Positions 34,958-45,372 are shown, counted from the first letter of the stretch. The stretch is 64,000 nucleotides of DNA from Pseudobacter ginsenosidimutans (GCF_007970185.1 NZ_CP042431.1:7113342-7177341), one strand, 5' to 3'. The notes: a model not told the origin generated them from the letters alone. A program made the numbers and translations.

Positions 34958-35884
34958 TTATTGCAGGGATTGAGAGGATAATTGTTTGAAGATATCGTCG
35001 AGCAAACCTTTTTCAGGATTGATCTCGCGGATGCGCCATTCCTGCGAAACGCCGGCGGCAATCACTCTTTCGGCGATCTCTTCATCGCCATCGAAGAAAA
35101 TGCGCGCCTGTTTGTCTGTAAGGAATTCAGCTTTGGTGATCCCTTTCACCTGCATCAGGTCTGTTATTGATGGCGGGTTGCCGAATTTCACCAGCAGGCT
35201 GTGAGGTTGCAGATAATTGTTGAATGCGTCCATGGTATCGGAGAAGATGATCCTGCCGGATTCGATCATGATCACCTCTCTGCAAAGCAGGTGGATCTCT
35301 GAAAGGATATGGGAAGATAAGAGCACGGTCCTTTCCTGTGAGATCTCCCTGATCAGTTTTCTCGCTTCGATGAGCTGGTTGGGATCGAGGCCATTGGTTG
35401 GCTCATCCATTACAACCAGTTTGGGTTTGTGGATGATGGCCTGTGCAATGCCTACACGCTGACGATAGCCGCCAGACAGGTTTTTGATGAGGCGTGAGCT
35501 GAAATGCGCGATACCTGTTTTTTCTTTCGCTTCTTCTACCGCGGCTTTGATCTTACCGCCCTCGATCATACGCAGCTCGGCTGTGTAAGTGAGGTATTCA
35601 TTCACGGTAAGGTCTGTATACAATGGCGGGTTTTGCGGAAGAAATCCAATATGTTGTTTGGCCAGCTCAGATTCTTTTCGTGTATCCGCGCCATTGATGG
35701 TCACCTGGCCTTCCGTTTGGTTGAGCACGCCGCAAACGATATTCATGATAGTGGATTTGCCCGCCCCGTTGGAACCAAGCAATCCGATCACTCCGTTCTG
35801 TTGGATCTCCAGATTAATGTCACGGACCGCCCAGTTGGTCGCATAGCGATGCGATAGCTTTTCGATTTTCAGAATGCTACTCAT
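34958..35884 (-). CDS. GldA-like ABC transporter ATP-binding protein
   Basis: 308 aa ATPase. Walker A GSNGAGKST (about 37), Q-loop FLPQNPPLYTDLTV, signature LSGGYRQRVGIAQA (about 138), Walker B LVVMDEPTNGLDP and the switch His in LLSSHILSEI are all present. The C-terminal 80 residues form the extra domain typical of ABC-2 exporters (GldA/CcmA/NatA class). It is the first gene of the unit with the GldF-GldG fusion (95 bp later) and the two MutS-like genes, and presumably energises that permease. Confidence 0.92.
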   Translation of the reverse strand: MSSILKIEKLSHRYATNWAVRDINLEIQQNGVIGLLGSNGAGKSTIMNIVCGVLNQTEGQVTINGADTRKESELAKQHIGFLPQNPPLYTDLTVNEYLTYTAELRMIEGGKIKAAVEEAKEKTGIAHFSSRLIKNLSGGYRQRVGIAQAIIHKPKLVVMDEPTNGLDPNQLIEARKLIREISQERTVLLSSHILSEIHLLCREVIMIESGRIIFSDTMDAFNNYLQPHSLLVKFGNPPSITDLMQVKGITKAEFLTDKQARIFFDGDEEIAERVIAAGVSQEWRIREINPEKGLLDDIFKQLSSQSLQ

Positions 35885-35938
35885 AAAAGTTGAATGGATG
35901 GTAAATGAAAAAGTTACATGGCCTCTTACCCGGCTTGA

Positions 35939-36688
35939 TCAGAACCCGGTAAGATGCGACAGCCGGAATGTCCGGTGGGCCAGCTGCCCTGATTCTCCAG
36001 GCAGACCTCCGAACACCACGGTGTAAAAGTTTCGACGGTACCTGAGGTTGCCCGCCGTTTTCGTGAACGTATATGATGTGATCAGGTTCCCACTCAGGGC
36101 ATCCCTGATCTCAAAAACATAATCTGCTGTTGTTGCCAGCACAACATATTTCCTGAAATCTGTAACCTGCCTGTACGCCAGACCACTTACGATCTTCTCA
36201 CTACTCCCCTGCAAATTCACGGTAACCGCTTCACTGCCTGGCGACAGGTGAATGAAACGCACCGCCATGGCACTGTCTTTCCAGGGGATCTCAGGAAAGG
36301 ATTCATTCAGCCTTACAGACTCCGGAGCGGCAGTTGTACCGGTAAGGAATAATGTTTGCATGGAGCCCGGAGGAATTTCGAAACGCATATCAAAAAGCGG
36401 TTGATCCTTAACGGTAGTATCAGGATATTGATAGAGCTTTAAATGCTGCTCTCCTTTATAACCCAGGTAAAAGTTGCTGTTGGTGCTCACATCTCCGTAG
36501 GAAATAGACCTTGAGTAAATGAACAATGGATTCTTCCCATCGGTGAAATCGGCTTTCAATGGTTTACTTCCCGGAATGGCATTCACGATCACCAGTGAGG
36601 TTGATCCTTCCGGGAATGTGTTGCTCTTTTTGCAGGATGCCAGTAAAAAGAAGAACAGCAAATAATATATATGATTAGAGTATTTCAT
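35939..36688 (-). CDS. DUF4397 domain lipoprotein
   Basis: 249 aa from the ATG at 36688, which gives a clean lipoprotein signal (YYLLFFFLLASCKKS); a frame 9 codons longer is open but unlikely. The mature chain has two beta-sandwich repeats of the DUF4397 type: SLVIVNAIPGSKPLKADFTD and AVRFIHLSPGSEAVTVNLQG. It lies 10 bp after the susD homologue on the same strand and is very probably a third surface component of that uptake system. Ligand unknown. Confidence 0.85.
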   Translation of the reverse strand: MKYSNHIYYLLFFFLLASCKKSNTFPEGSTSLVIVNAIPGSKPLKADFTDGKNPLFIYSRSISYGDVSTNSNFYLGYKGEQHLKLYQYPDTTVKDQPLFDMRFEIPPGSMQTLFLTGTTAAPESVRLNESFPEIPWKDSAMAVRFIHLSPGSEAVTVNLQGSSEKIVSGLAYRQVTDFRKYVVLATTADYVFEIRDALSGNLITSYTFTKTAGNLRYRRNFYTVVFGGLPGESGQLAHRTFRLSHLTGF

Positions 36689-36724
36689 TTTATTCTGCGC
36701 CATATTGAACAGCATTAAAGATGA

Positions 36725-38212
36725 TTAGAATAGATAGCCCGGATTCTGCAGCAGGTTATTATTGTATTCGATCTCTTTTTCGGGTATCGGGTACAGTAAC
36801 TGGTAATCTCCCTGCCAGGGTTGTTTCATGGAGATGGAAGAAAGCACGGTAGTAGCCCGGTTGGTCCGTTTCAGATCAAACCATCTGTGTCCCCATTCTG
36901 CAAACAGTTCCACCTGTCTTTCCTTTTCGATGGCCAGCAGCAGATCCTCTTTTCCCATCTCTTCCGGAAGATCATCCAGTCCTGCACGATGCCTGATCAC
37001 ATTGATATCGGCTACACCTGCGGCTGGTCCTCCTTCCGCGCCGTTGGCTCTGGCCTCACTCCTGATGAGATACATTTCCGCCAGCCTGAGCAGAACATAA
37101 TATTCCCTGGGAGAGCTTACCGTATTGTTGAACTGACCGATCCTATATTTTAAGGGATAGTAAGATTTTACTGGTGGACGATTATCAGAAGAATTATCGG
37201 TGCTGTCTATCCAGGCCCGGCGTTTGTCGCCTGGCTCGAAAGCATCCAGCAGGTGTGGCATCAAATTGAATTGCGGAGTAAGTGTATGTTGGGAAGAATT
37301 GAGCAGATACCCTTCAGGTGTAGCATACATCAGACCATTCGTAACATTGGACTTCAGTTGCCAGATCGCTTCCCTGCTGGTAGCAATGAATGTTTTGGTA
37401 AGATCGGTCTCTAGGCCAAACGATCCGGTTTCATTGATCACTTCAGTGGCCATTGCAGCAGCATTCGGATAATCGCCGGTATAGAGATAAACTCTGGCCA
37501 GCAAAGCAGAGGCGGCAAATTTATTGGGTCTTACCCTTTCTCCAGCAGCCTGTGAGAAATCTGTTTTCAATCCTTCCCTGGCATCTTTCAGGTCCTGGAT
37601 GATCTGACGGTAAATATCCTGCACCGGCGTTTTCCTCATGCGCTTCGTTTGGTTGTGATCAACAGTGAGCGCCAGAGGTACATCACCATAGATATTGATG
37701 AGATAGAAATAGGCCAGTGCTCTTACCAGTTTTGCTTCGGCGGAGAACTGCTTTCTTGCTTCAGCAGAAAATGCGCCCGACTCCGAGTCTGCAATGCCTT
37801 CAATGATGCCGTTAGCCAGATAAATGGATTTGTATATAGTAGTCCAGATATTATTGGTGACGGCTCCTGTAATAAGTGTAAGCCTGTTGGTAGTGAGTGC
37901 GTAATAAGCAGCGTTATCGGTCCCGTCCGGATTGACGAACTCACCGGCAGACATTCCTGTCATCAGTGTTATCATGCCGGCAGACCAGAGCTCTTTTGCA
38001 AGGTTCCGTTCTGTTGCCACAGATCCGCTATTGATCATCAGCGTATACATTCCTGCAACTGCACCCTCAGCCTGAACATCATTCCCGAAAACCTGTGAAG
38101 TTGTGATCGTATTTCGTGGAGGCGGAACAGTTATGAGCTTTTCACAACCGGCAAACAGCACTAAACCTGTCAGCAGCATCGATACTTTGAATATATTTTG
38201 AAGTGGGTTCAT
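36725..38212 (-). CDS. SusD/RagB family nutrient-binding outer-membrane lipoprotein
   Basis: 495 aa. Lipobox LVLFAGC, TPR-like helical core and the family's landmarks: LVRALAYFYLINIYGDVPL, FAASALLARVYLYTGDYPNAA, REYYVLLRLAEMYLIRSEARA and the C-terminal FAEWGHRWFDLKRTNRA. SusD proteins form the lid over a SusC pore and bind the ligand at the cell surface. It starts 11 bp after the susC homologue and precedes the DUF4397 lipoprotein. No glycoside hydrolase is in the cluster, so the nutrient may not be a polysaccharide. Confidence 0.95.
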   Translation of the reverse strand: MNPLQNIFKVSMLLTGLVLFAGCEKLITVPPPRNTITTSQVFGNDVQAEGAVAGMYTLMINSGSVATERNLAKELWSAGMITLMTGMSAGEFVNPDGTDNAAYYALTTNRLTLITGAVTNNIWTTIYKSIYLANGIIEGIADSESGAFSAEARKQFSAEAKLVRALAYFYLINIYGDVPLALTVDHNQTKRMRKTPVQDIYRQIIQDLKDAREGLKTDFSQAAGERVRPNKFAASALLARVYLYTGDYPNAAAMATEVINETGSFGLETDLTKTFIATSREAIWQLKSNVTNGLMYATPEGYLLNSSQHTLTPQFNLMPHLLDAFEPGDKRRAWIDSTDNSSDNRPPVKSYYPLKYRIGQFNNTVSSPREYYVLLRLAEMYLIRSEARANGAEGGPAAGVADINVIRHRAGLDDLPEEMGKEDLLLAIEKERQVELFAEWGHRWFDLKRTNRATTVLSSISMKQPWQGDYQLLYPIPEKEIEYNNNLLQNPGYLF

Positions 38213-38223
38213 TTTTCAGTGCA

Positions 38224-41200
38224 TTAAAAAGTGAGGTTAATACCGGTATTGATCACACGCTGGATCGGAGTATCTATCCCTGTGACCGGATCCACTCCCT
38301 TGTACTTTGTAAATACAAAGAAGTTGGAACTGTTAAGATTGATTGTACAGGAGGAAAACCTGAGCTTTCTCAAAATACCCGGCGCCAGGCTATAGGAAAG
38401 CGCTACATTGTTGAGGCGGAGATAAAAGGTTTTCGAATACCCAAAATCTGACTGATTCAGAGAACCCATATCAGCACCGGTATTACTGAGCTTTGGATAT
38501 TTTGCAAGATCCCCCGGTTTTCTCCAGGTGTTTTTCAGCACATCATCCGGAACGAATCTCACACTTCTTGTACCTGGACGCAGCATTGAGAAAGGATCCC
38601 GCATCCACTGGTAAGCATATGATCCCGTTAAGGATAATGAGAATCCTTTGTAAGAAAGATTAGAACTGATGCCACCGCTTACAAAGGGGTCCATCACGAT
38701 CTTTATATACCTGTCATTTCCCGGAGCGCCCGGCGCCAATGATCCTGAATAGATCACACCATCTTTTGAATGATCTTCAAACGTTGGAATCCCGGTAAGT
38801 GGATCCACACCTGTGTAATGCAGGAAATAGTATGTACTCAGCGATTGTCCTATAACGTATGTATTTGCCCAGGGCGACTCTTTTAGATTGGGGAATGACT
38901 TGATCAGGTTCCTGTTCCTGGATCCATTGATGCTGGCAGTCCAGGTGAAGGTTCCCCGCGACAGGATGGTCCCATTGATCGCAAGTTCAATTCCTTCGTT
39001 CAACATGGTGGCTGGAGAATTTCCTTTCACATAAGGGAAACCGGTATATTCAGGCGTAGGTATATTCATGATCTGGTTATCTGTCAGCTTCCTGTATACA
39101 GTAGCGCGGATATTCAGTTTATTTCTGAAGAAGCCGAAATCAAAAGATCCGTTGAACTGCCTTGTTCTCTCCCATTGATATTTCTGATTTACCGGAATCA
39201 CCGGAACAAATGGCACCATTCCGTTATAGTCGGGATACCTTGTACCTATAGAATTGAGGTCGAATCCACCCCATTGTGATAAATACTGGTAATCGCCCAC
39301 ATTATTATTGCCGATCACTCCATAGTTGGCGGAGAGCTTGAAAAAGCTGAACCATTCAGGCAGTAACTGCTTCGCCCATTTTTCTTCATTTACATTCCAG
39401 GCAAGCCCGAAGGAGCCGAAACTTCCAAACTGGTTTTGTGTACCGAACTGTGAAGATCCATCACGATTACCAGTAAGCGATAATATGTATTTGTTTTCCC
39501 AGTTGTAGGTCACTCTGGTTCGGAAACCCAGCATACGCTGTTGAGCAAAAGCATCCAATGTCTGGTAAAAAGAAGCATTCATGAGACTGCGAAGCAGGTT
39601 ATCATTGGTATAGCCAGCAGCCAGAATGGTAATGGCATTGGTCATGGTGGCATTGTATTCAAAACCCAGCCCCACAGAAAGGTTCCCCCTGCTGATACGG
39701 GCGTTGTAATCGATGCCTGATCCTATGGTTATGGAATTGCTTTTTGTAGTTCCAAAAATTGTGGAGCCCAATTGCTTCATGATTGGATCCTGCGCCCTGA
39801 TGGGTGTAAAATTATCGTTGTCGTTATAGTTGAAATTGTAGCCAATACTTGCTTTGTACTCAAGGTTCCTCAGGAACTTGTAATTGAAAGTAAGGTTGCT
39901 GCTGATCGTATTGGATTTAGTTTCATTTGGCATGAACAATCGCGTAAAAGGATATTCTTCATTGCCATCTGGTCCCCGCCAGCCCTCAAAGTTGGGATTT
40001 CCTTTACTGTCCAGCACATCCGGAGAGCTGGGCGCTATATTGAATGGTATGGCTCCCATGAACAGGGCATTCGTATATGTATAAACGTAAGAAACATCGC
40101 CGGAGATCGTCATCTTCTTATCATTGCTCTTAAGCTCAGATCTCAGGTTGATGCTGAAGGCCTGGTTCTTGCCACTCCAGCTGTTCATGCCTTTGGTATC
40201 GGTGAATTGCGTAGACAAACCAAACACAGCGCGTTCATCACCTCCGGAAATTCCGAATCCCAGTGTGGTAACAGCGCCTTTATTGTAAAAGATCTTCCTG
40301 AAATCCGTATTCCGCGTAGTATCCCAGAACATGAGATCAGGAGCAGATGAAGGCGTGGGTTCCTGTCCATCATTGGCGAAAGCTTCACGCCTGAGCTGGT
40401 AATAAGTGGATGGACTGATCAGTTTAGGATATGCCGGTATATCTGTAACAGCGCGGTTGAGAGACAATGTAACGGCTGTTTTTCCGGGTTTCGGTTTCCT
40501 GGTGGTGATAATGATCACTCCATTGGCGCCTCTGGAACCATAGATAGCTGTTGCATCCGCGTCCATCAATACTTCAATACTTTCTATATCGTTCATGTTC
40601 ATCCCAAACAAGGGGCTTTGTCCGCCTGTGAGTGAAAAGCCTCCCTGCACTGCTCCGGATGAAACGCCTGCGCGCTGCGTGAATGCATTGCCGGTTTGCA
40701 GATAATTGATCGGCCTTCCATCGATCACGTACAGTGGATCTCCGGGGAACTGAGGGTTCAAAGAATTCCTTCCCCTGATCTCCACACCTATCGGAGCATG
40801 TGCATAATTGGTCCAGGGTGTTATGGTAAGTCCGGGTACTTTACCCATCAGGGCCATCAGAGGATTTTGCACGGGTTGTTTCCGGATCTCATCGCCACTG
40901 ACCTTAACGATGGTGCCTGTACTCAAACGTCTGCTGGTAGTGCCATAGGCCTGAACGATGGCCTCATCCAGTTCATTCACGGCCATTTTCAGTGCAACAT
41001 TCATAACGGCTTCGGCAGGAAGTACGCGCAGCTGGTAACCTACAATCGAAAATTCAACACTATCACCCGGAGTGAAATCCTTCAGCATGAAAAGTCCTGA
41101 TGCATCAGATTGTGTGCCTTTGCCGGAACGTTTCAGTACTATACTTACACCATACAATGGCGATCCCCGTTCATCCTGCACAAACCCTTTCAATGTGTTC

Positions 41201-41622
41201 TCCTTCTTTACTTCAATCTCTACATTCATCCCAATAACTTTTGGTTGAACGATGATCAGGTTACGAACAATGGTATGGTGCAGCGACAATTTCCCCAATA
41301 CCTGTCTGAGAAAGGATTCCAGCGGTTCCTTCTTTGCATTCACCGATACTTTCACATTCACATCCACTTCATTGGCATTATAGATCACATCATAATTCGT
41401 CTGTTTCTTGATCTCGTTGAAGATGATGAGCAGGCTGGTTTTACTATTCGCCATTGTGATGAAAGAATTTGCTGGTGGCGATTGAGCATGCAATGTTGCA
41501 GGCGGAAGAAAGACCATTGCAAGCAACCATACGCTGAGCAATATGCGCTTACGCTGATGTTTTGGAATGAACGGCAGTTTTGTTGGTGCATGGAACCGCC
41601 GCCCCGGTGGGATTGGTAGCAT
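38224..41622 (-). CDS. SusC/RagA TonB-dependent outer-membrane transporter with STN signalling domain
   Basis: 1132 aa. After the signal sequence (about 1-47) comes an STN domain (about 58-125; SLLIIFNEIKKQTNYDVIYN), a carboxypeptidase-like beta domain (GFVQDERGSPLYGVSIVLKR), the TonB plug (VQNPLMALMGKVPGLTI, then NDIESIEVLMDADATAIYGSRGANGVI) and a 22-strand barrel ending FTKYKGVDPVTGIDT...INLTF. The STN domain normally contacts a FecR-type anti-sigma, and FecR and sigma genes lie directly upstream, so uptake is probably coupled to transcription. Imports a ligand captured by the SusD partner using TonB energy. Confidence 0.96.
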   Translation of the reverse strand: MLPIPPGRRFHAPTKLPFIPKHQRKRILLSVWLLAMVFLPPATLHAQSPPANSFITMANSKTSLLIIFNEIKKQTNYDVIYNANEVDVNVKVSVNAKKEPLESFLRQVLGKLSLHHTIVRNLIIVQPKVIGMNVEIEVKKENTLKGFVQDERGSPLYGVSIVLKRSGKGTQSDASGLFMLKDFTPGDSVEFSIVGYQLRVLPAEAVMNVALKMAVNELDEAIVQAYGTTSRRLSTGTIVKVSGDEIRKQPVQNPLMALMGKVPGLTITPWTNYAHAPIGVEIRGRNSLNPQFPGDPLYVIDGRPINYLQTGNAFTQRAGVSSGAVQGGFSLTGGQSPLFGMNMNDIESIEVLMDADATAIYGSRGANGVIIITTRKPKPGKTAVTLSLNRAVTDIPAYPKLISPSTYYQLRREAFANDGQEPTPSSAPDLMFWDTTRNTDFRKIFYNKGAVTTLGFGISGGDERAVFGLSTQFTDTKGMNSWSGKNQAFSINLRSELKSNDKKMTISGDVSYVYTYTNALFMGAIPFNIAPSSPDVLDSKGNPNFEGWRGPDGNEEYPFTRLFMPNETKSNTISSNLTFNYKFLRNLEYKASIGYNFNYNDNDNFTPIRAQDPIMKQLGSTIFGTTKSNSITIGSGIDYNARISRGNLSVGLGFEYNATMTNAITILAAGYTNDNLLRSLMNASFYQTLDAFAQQRMLGFRTRVTYNWENKYILSLTGNRDGSSQFGTQNQFGSFGSFGLAWNVNEEKWAKQLLPEWFSFFKLSANYGVIGNNNVGDYQYLSQWGGFDLNSIGTRYPDYNGMVPFVPVIPVNQKYQWERTRQFNGSFDFGFFRNKLNIRATVYRKLTDNQIMNIPTPEYTGFPYVKGNSPATMLNEGIELAINGTILSRGTFTWTASINGSRNRNLIKSFPNLKESPWANTYVIGQSLSTYYFLHYTGVDPLTGIPTFEDHSKDGVIYSGSLAPGAPGNDRYIKIVMDPFVSGGISSNLSYKGFSLSLTGSYAYQWMRDPFSMLRPGTRSVRFVPDDVLKNTWRKPGDLAKYPKLSNTGADMGSLNQSDFGYSKTFYLRLNNVALSYSLAPGILRKLRFSSCTINLNSSNFFVFTKYKGVDPVTGIDTPIQRVINTGINLTF

Positions 41623-41735
41623 AGTTAGCAGTTTTCCTGTTGTTTTGGTTACAGTTATTGGTTAATGATGGTCCGGTTCAGGCAAGCCAATGCCTGTTGC
41701 CTTCCGGCAAGAAATGCATCCTGTATGTTTGAAGC

Positions 41736-42911
41736 CTATTTTAAAACCGTCAGTTTCTTATCCACGATCCTGTAGCGAAGTCCTATTTTTTCGAGTGTGA
41801 TCAATGCTTCCGTCAAAGTGAAGTCGCGCCTGATACCACCACTGAGTGCGAAATCCGGTATCCCATTTTCGTAAACCACTTCTATATCATACCATCTTGC
41901 AAACTGGCGTAGTATCTCGTCCAATGGTGTATGATCGAATATGAAATAGCCATCTTTCCAGGCCATCACCATTTTCAGGTCAGGCAACTGTATCAGTTGA
42001 AGTTCCTGTGCTTTCAGCTTTGCCTGCTGACCCGGGCTGAGCAATATGGGGCTGCCTGCCGCTCCGTCTTTCAGTACTTTCACAGCACCATCGATAAGCG
42101 TTGTATTGATGGATGGTCCGTCCGCATAGGCATTCACGTTAAAACTGGTTCCCAGCACCTGAACTTCCATCTTTCCGTCAACATCCACCAGGAATGGTTG
42201 CTGAGGATTCTTAGCCACGTCTATAAATACTTCACCGGTCACAGTCACTTTTCTATCCTTACCTGTGAAAGCGGCGGGATAGCGGATGGAGGAAGCAGCA
42301 TTCAACCATACATGCGTTCCGTCTGGTAGTTGTACATGGAATTGTCTTCCCCTGGGTGTGCTCAAAGTATTGTAAACGACCTCAGGCGTTGCGGAAGCTC
42401 GCGGCGTATAGGCGATGGCGTTATTATTCAAAATCACTTCCGATCCGTTCTCAGTTGCGATCACTCCGTTGGTGCGATCGTCCAGCACTACTCTTGCGCC
42501 ATCAGACAATGTGAGGATGGCGCCATCCTTGCCGGGAGGAATATCATGCGGCACTATTGCCTGTCTTACCGGTTGTTTTACATTATCTCCGGAGATGTAC
42601 CAAAAGTATGCGCCTCCTGAAAGCAGCAGCAGTACAGAAGCTGCTGCCCACGATATCTTTCTTCTCTTCATTGGTACAACAGGCGCCTGCTCTTTGTTAT
42701 GATGCAGGATGGATTCAAGCACCAGTTGTTGTTGCAATGGCGAAGCCAGTTCTTCATATCCGCCGTCGCTGAGCAAATCATCCATCTGCTGTTCCCATTG
42801 CGCAAGGTATTCCTGTTGAGAAAGGGTTTGCCATAAAGCAAGGAATTCCTCTCTGCTCAGCTCTTCCGAGATATATCGATCCAATAATTGCTGTATGGCT
42901 TCTGGTGTCAT
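41736..42911 (-). CDS. FecR family anti-sigma factor
   Basis: 391 aa inner-membrane regulator. The cytoplasmic part (1-85) holds the sigma-binding DRYISEELSREEFLALWQ helix; one membrane helix (about 90-107, AASVLLLLSGGAYFWYIS) follows; the periplasmic FecR domain has TPRGRQFHVQLPDGTHVWLNAASSIRYP and EVFIDVAKNPQQPFLV, and a DUF4974 C-terminal domain ends at IVDKKLTVLK. It should hold the ECF sigma factor encoded 77 bp upstream and respond to the STN domain of the SusC protein. Confidence 0.94.
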   Translation of the reverse strand: MTPEAIQQLLDRYISEELSREEFLALWQTLSQQEYLAQWEQQMDDLLSDGGYEELASPLQQQLVLESILHHNKEQAPVVPMKRRKISWAAASVLLLLSGGAYFWYISGDNVKQPVRQAIVPHDIPPGKDGAILTLSDGARVVLDDRTNGVIATENGSEVILNNNAIAYTPRASATPEVVYNTLSTPRGRQFHVQLPDGTHVWLNAASSIRYPAAFTGKDRKVTVTGEVFIDVAKNPQQPFLVDVDGKMEVQVLGTSFNVNAYADGPSINTTLIDGAVKVLKDGAAGSPILLSPGQQAKLKAQELQLIQLPDLKMVMAWKDGYFIFDHTPLDEILRQFARWYDIEVVYENGIPDFALSGGIRRDFTLTEALITLEKIGLRYRIVDKKLTVLK

Positions 42912-42988
42912 TGACCGGTATGATTTGTTAGGGCCTATAGTATGAAGACAGGCAACTTTGAAATGAGGGGGGTATGCCTGAAAAAAAA

Positions 42989-43570
42989 TTATCCGAAAAT
43001 GATCCCGAACAGGATCACATACATGGAAGAATAGCCATGGGCCTTCAGATGCTGACGTAAGGTTGCCAGCGCTTTCACGATATGCTCTTTCACGGTGGCG
43101 CGACTGATCTGCATTTCAGCAGCGATCTGTTCATGTGTGAGCCCGTCCAGCCTGCTGAGGCGAAAGGCCCGTTGCTGTTGCGGCGATAACTGCTGTACTC
43201 CTTCCTGCACCAACTTGTCCAGCTCCTGGTAAGTCACCTGGTCTGTTTTGCCGGATTCTTTGTGGAGTATATAATTCCTGTAAGCCGTTTCCACGTCCAT
43301 TCTCGACAAACTGTTCAAGACTTTATTGCGGGCCGCAATGAATAAATAAGCGGAGAGGTCCCTGATGGCTGTGGCTTTCTCCCTGTCTTTCCACAGTCGT
43401 GCAAAGATCTCCTGTGCTATATCTTCTGCTATGGAGGGAGATTTACTGATCACCAGCATGGAGGAAAAGATCCGGGGCCAGTAATGATTGAAGATGATGG
43501 TAAATGCATCGGGGTCACCTGAAGCCAGGCGATCCAGTAGTTCCTGTTCGTTATGTAGAGCATTAACCAA
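42989..43570 (-). CDS. ECF RNA polymerase sigma-70 factor (Bacteroidetes expansion type)
   Basis: 193 aa from a TTG start. Region 2 is ALHNEQELLDRLASGDPDAFTIIFNHYWPRIF...AEDIAQEIFARLWKDR; region 4 is LSPQQQRAFRLSRLDGLTHEQIAAEMQISRATVKEHIVKA. A hydrophobic C-terminal tail (MYVILFGIIFG) is common in this group. It heads the FecR-SusC-SusD-DUF4397 gene row and is inferred to activate it when FecR releases it. Confidence 0.93.
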   Translation of the reverse strand: MVNALHNEQELLDRLASGDPDAFTIIFNHYWPRIFSSMLVISKSPSIAEDIAQEIFARLWKDREKATAIRDLSAYLFIAARNKVLNSLSRMDVETAYRNYILHKESGKTDQVTYQELDKLVQEGVQQLSPQQQRAFRLSRLDGLTHEQIAAEMQISRATVKEHIVKALATLRQHLKAHGYSSMYVILFGIIFG

Positions 43571-43687
43571 TCAGTGATGAATAAATATGATCAATGAAAC
43601 GAGTAACAGGATAAGGTTCGGCTGAACACAATATAATATTTTTTGTGAAAACAACTAAGGGTTGAAAAAAGAGAGCATGCATAAACG

Positions 43688-43714
43688 AAAAAGGCGCATC
43701 GGAATGATGCGCCT
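43688..43714 (-). terminator. Terminator of groESL
   Basis: Stem AGGCGCATC/GATGCGCCT with a 5-nt loop; on the minus strand it is followed by TTTTCGTTTATG. It lies about 25 bp beyond the groEL stop. The other strand also has CTTTTCTATT, but no plus-strand gene ends here. Confidence 0.8.
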
Positions 43715-43737
43715 CTTTTCTATTAGATCGAATGAGA

Positions 43738-45372
43738 TTAATAATCCATTCCACCCATGCCTGGAGCACCAGGATGAGCATGAGCCTCTTCTTTCTTAGG
43801 CTTGTCGGCAATCACGCACTCAGTAGTGAGTACCATACCGGCAATAGAAGAAGCGTTCTCGAGAGCGATACGGGTTACTTTGGTAGGATCGATAACACCA
43901 GCTTTGAACAGGTTCTCATAAACCTCGGTGCGGGCGTTGAAACCGTAATCCTTTGTACCTTCTTTCACTTTCTGAACCACGATGCTTCCTTCGATACCGC
44001 TGTTGGCCACGATCTGACGGATAGGCTCTTCGAGCGCTCTCTTCACGATCTGGATACCAGTGGTCTCGTCTTCGTTGGCGCCTTTAGCTTTTTCCAGCGC
44101 TTCGATAGCACGGATATAAGCTACACCACCACCGGGAACGATACCTTCTTCAACAGCAGCGCGTGTTGCGTGCAGGGCGTCGTCTACGCGGTCTTTCTTT
44201 TCTTTCATTTCAACTTCTGTAGCAGCACCAACATAGAGAACTGCAACACCACCGCTCAGTTTAGCGAGGCGCTCCTGTAATTTCTCTTTATCGTAATCGG
44301 AAGTAGTTACTTCGATCTGTGCTTTGATCTGGTTAACGCGGGCATTGATATCATCTTTTTTGCCTTTGCCACCAACAACAACAGTGTTGTCTTTGTCGAT
44401 AGTGATGCTGGCAGCCTGTCCGAGGTAGCTCAGGTCAGCATTCTCCAGTTTGTATCCTTGCTCTTCAGAGATCACGATACCTTTGGTGAGGATCGCAATG
44501 TCCTGCAGCATTTCCTTACGACGGTCGCCAAAGCCAGGAGCTTTAACAGCAGCCACTTTCAGGGTACCGCGGAGTTTGTTCACTACGAGTGTGGCGAGTG
44601 CTTCACCTTCGAGGTCTTCTGCGATGATCACGAGGGGACGGCCGCTTTGAGCAACTTTCTCCAGGATGTGGAGGATATCTTTCATAGCGCTGATCTTCTT
44701 GTCGTAGATCAGGATGTAAGGGCTTTGCAGCTCAGCTTCCATCTTTTCGCTGTTGGTAACGAAATAAGGAGAGATATAGCCACGGTCGAATTGCATACCT
44801 TCTACTACGTCAACGGTAGTTTCAGTGTTCTTTGCTTCTTCAACAGTGATAACGCCTTCTTTGCCTACTTTACCGAAAGCTTCAGCGATGAGTTTGCCGA
44901 TGGTGTCGTCGTTGTTGGCAGAGATAGAAGCCACTTGCTGGATCTTCTTGCTGTCTGTACCTACGGTTTGAGACTGGGCGCGGAGGTTATCGATAACTTT
45001 GATAACAGCTTTGTCGATACCGCGTTTCAGGTCCATTGGGTTAGCGCCGGCGGCTACGTTCTTCAGACCTTCGCTGATGATCGCTTGTGCCAGAACGGTA
45101 GCAGTGGTAGTACCATCACCTGCAATGTCAGCAGTTTTGGAAGCTACTTCTTTTACCATTTGAGCGCCCATATTTTCGATGGGATCTTCCAGTTCGATTT
45201 CTTTGGCAACACTAACACCGTCTTTAGTAACGGCAGGTGCACCGAATTTTTTCTCGATAACCACATTACGGCCTTTGGGACCCAGTGTCACTTTCACTGC
45301 ATTGGCCAGGGTATCTACCCCTTTCTTCATTTTATTACGTGCTTCGATGTCGAAGAACAGTTGCTTTGCCAT
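43738..45372 (-). CDS. groL: Chaperonin GroEL
   Basis: 544 aa, full-length 60-kDa chaperonin. Landmarks: [48 protein letters not shown] (ATP site), GGGVAYIRA and the C-terminal [10 protein letters not shown] tail. With GroES it encloses and folds cytosolic proteins. It lies 49 bp after groES in the usual operon, and codon choice is strongly biased as in highly expressed genes. Confidence 0.99.
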   Translation of the reverse strand: MAKQLFFDIEARNKMKKGVDTLANAVKVTLGPKGRNVVIEKKFGAPAVTKDGVSVAKEIELEDPIENMGAQMVKEVASKTADIAGDGTTTATVLAQAIISEGLKNVAAGANPMDLKRGIDKAVIKVIDNLRAQSQTVGTDSKKIQQVASISANNDDTIGKLIAEAFGKVGKEGVITVEEAKNTETTVDVVEGMQFDRGYISPYFVTNSEKMEAELQSPYILIYDKKISAMKDILHILEKVAQSGRPLVIIAEDLEGEALATLVVNKLRGTLKVAAVKAPGFGDRRKEMLQDIAILTKGIVISEEQGYKLENADLSYLGQAASITIDKDNTVVVGGKGKKDDINARVNQIKAQIEVTTSDYDKEKLQERLAKLSGGVAVLYVGAATEVEMKEKKDRVDDALHATRAAVEEGIVPGGGVAYIRAIEALEKAKGANEDETTGIQIVKRALEEPIRQIVANSGIEGSIVVQKVKEGTKDYGFNARTEVYENLFKAGVIDPTKVTRIALENASSIAGMVLTTECVIADKPKKEEAHAHPGAPGMGGMDY

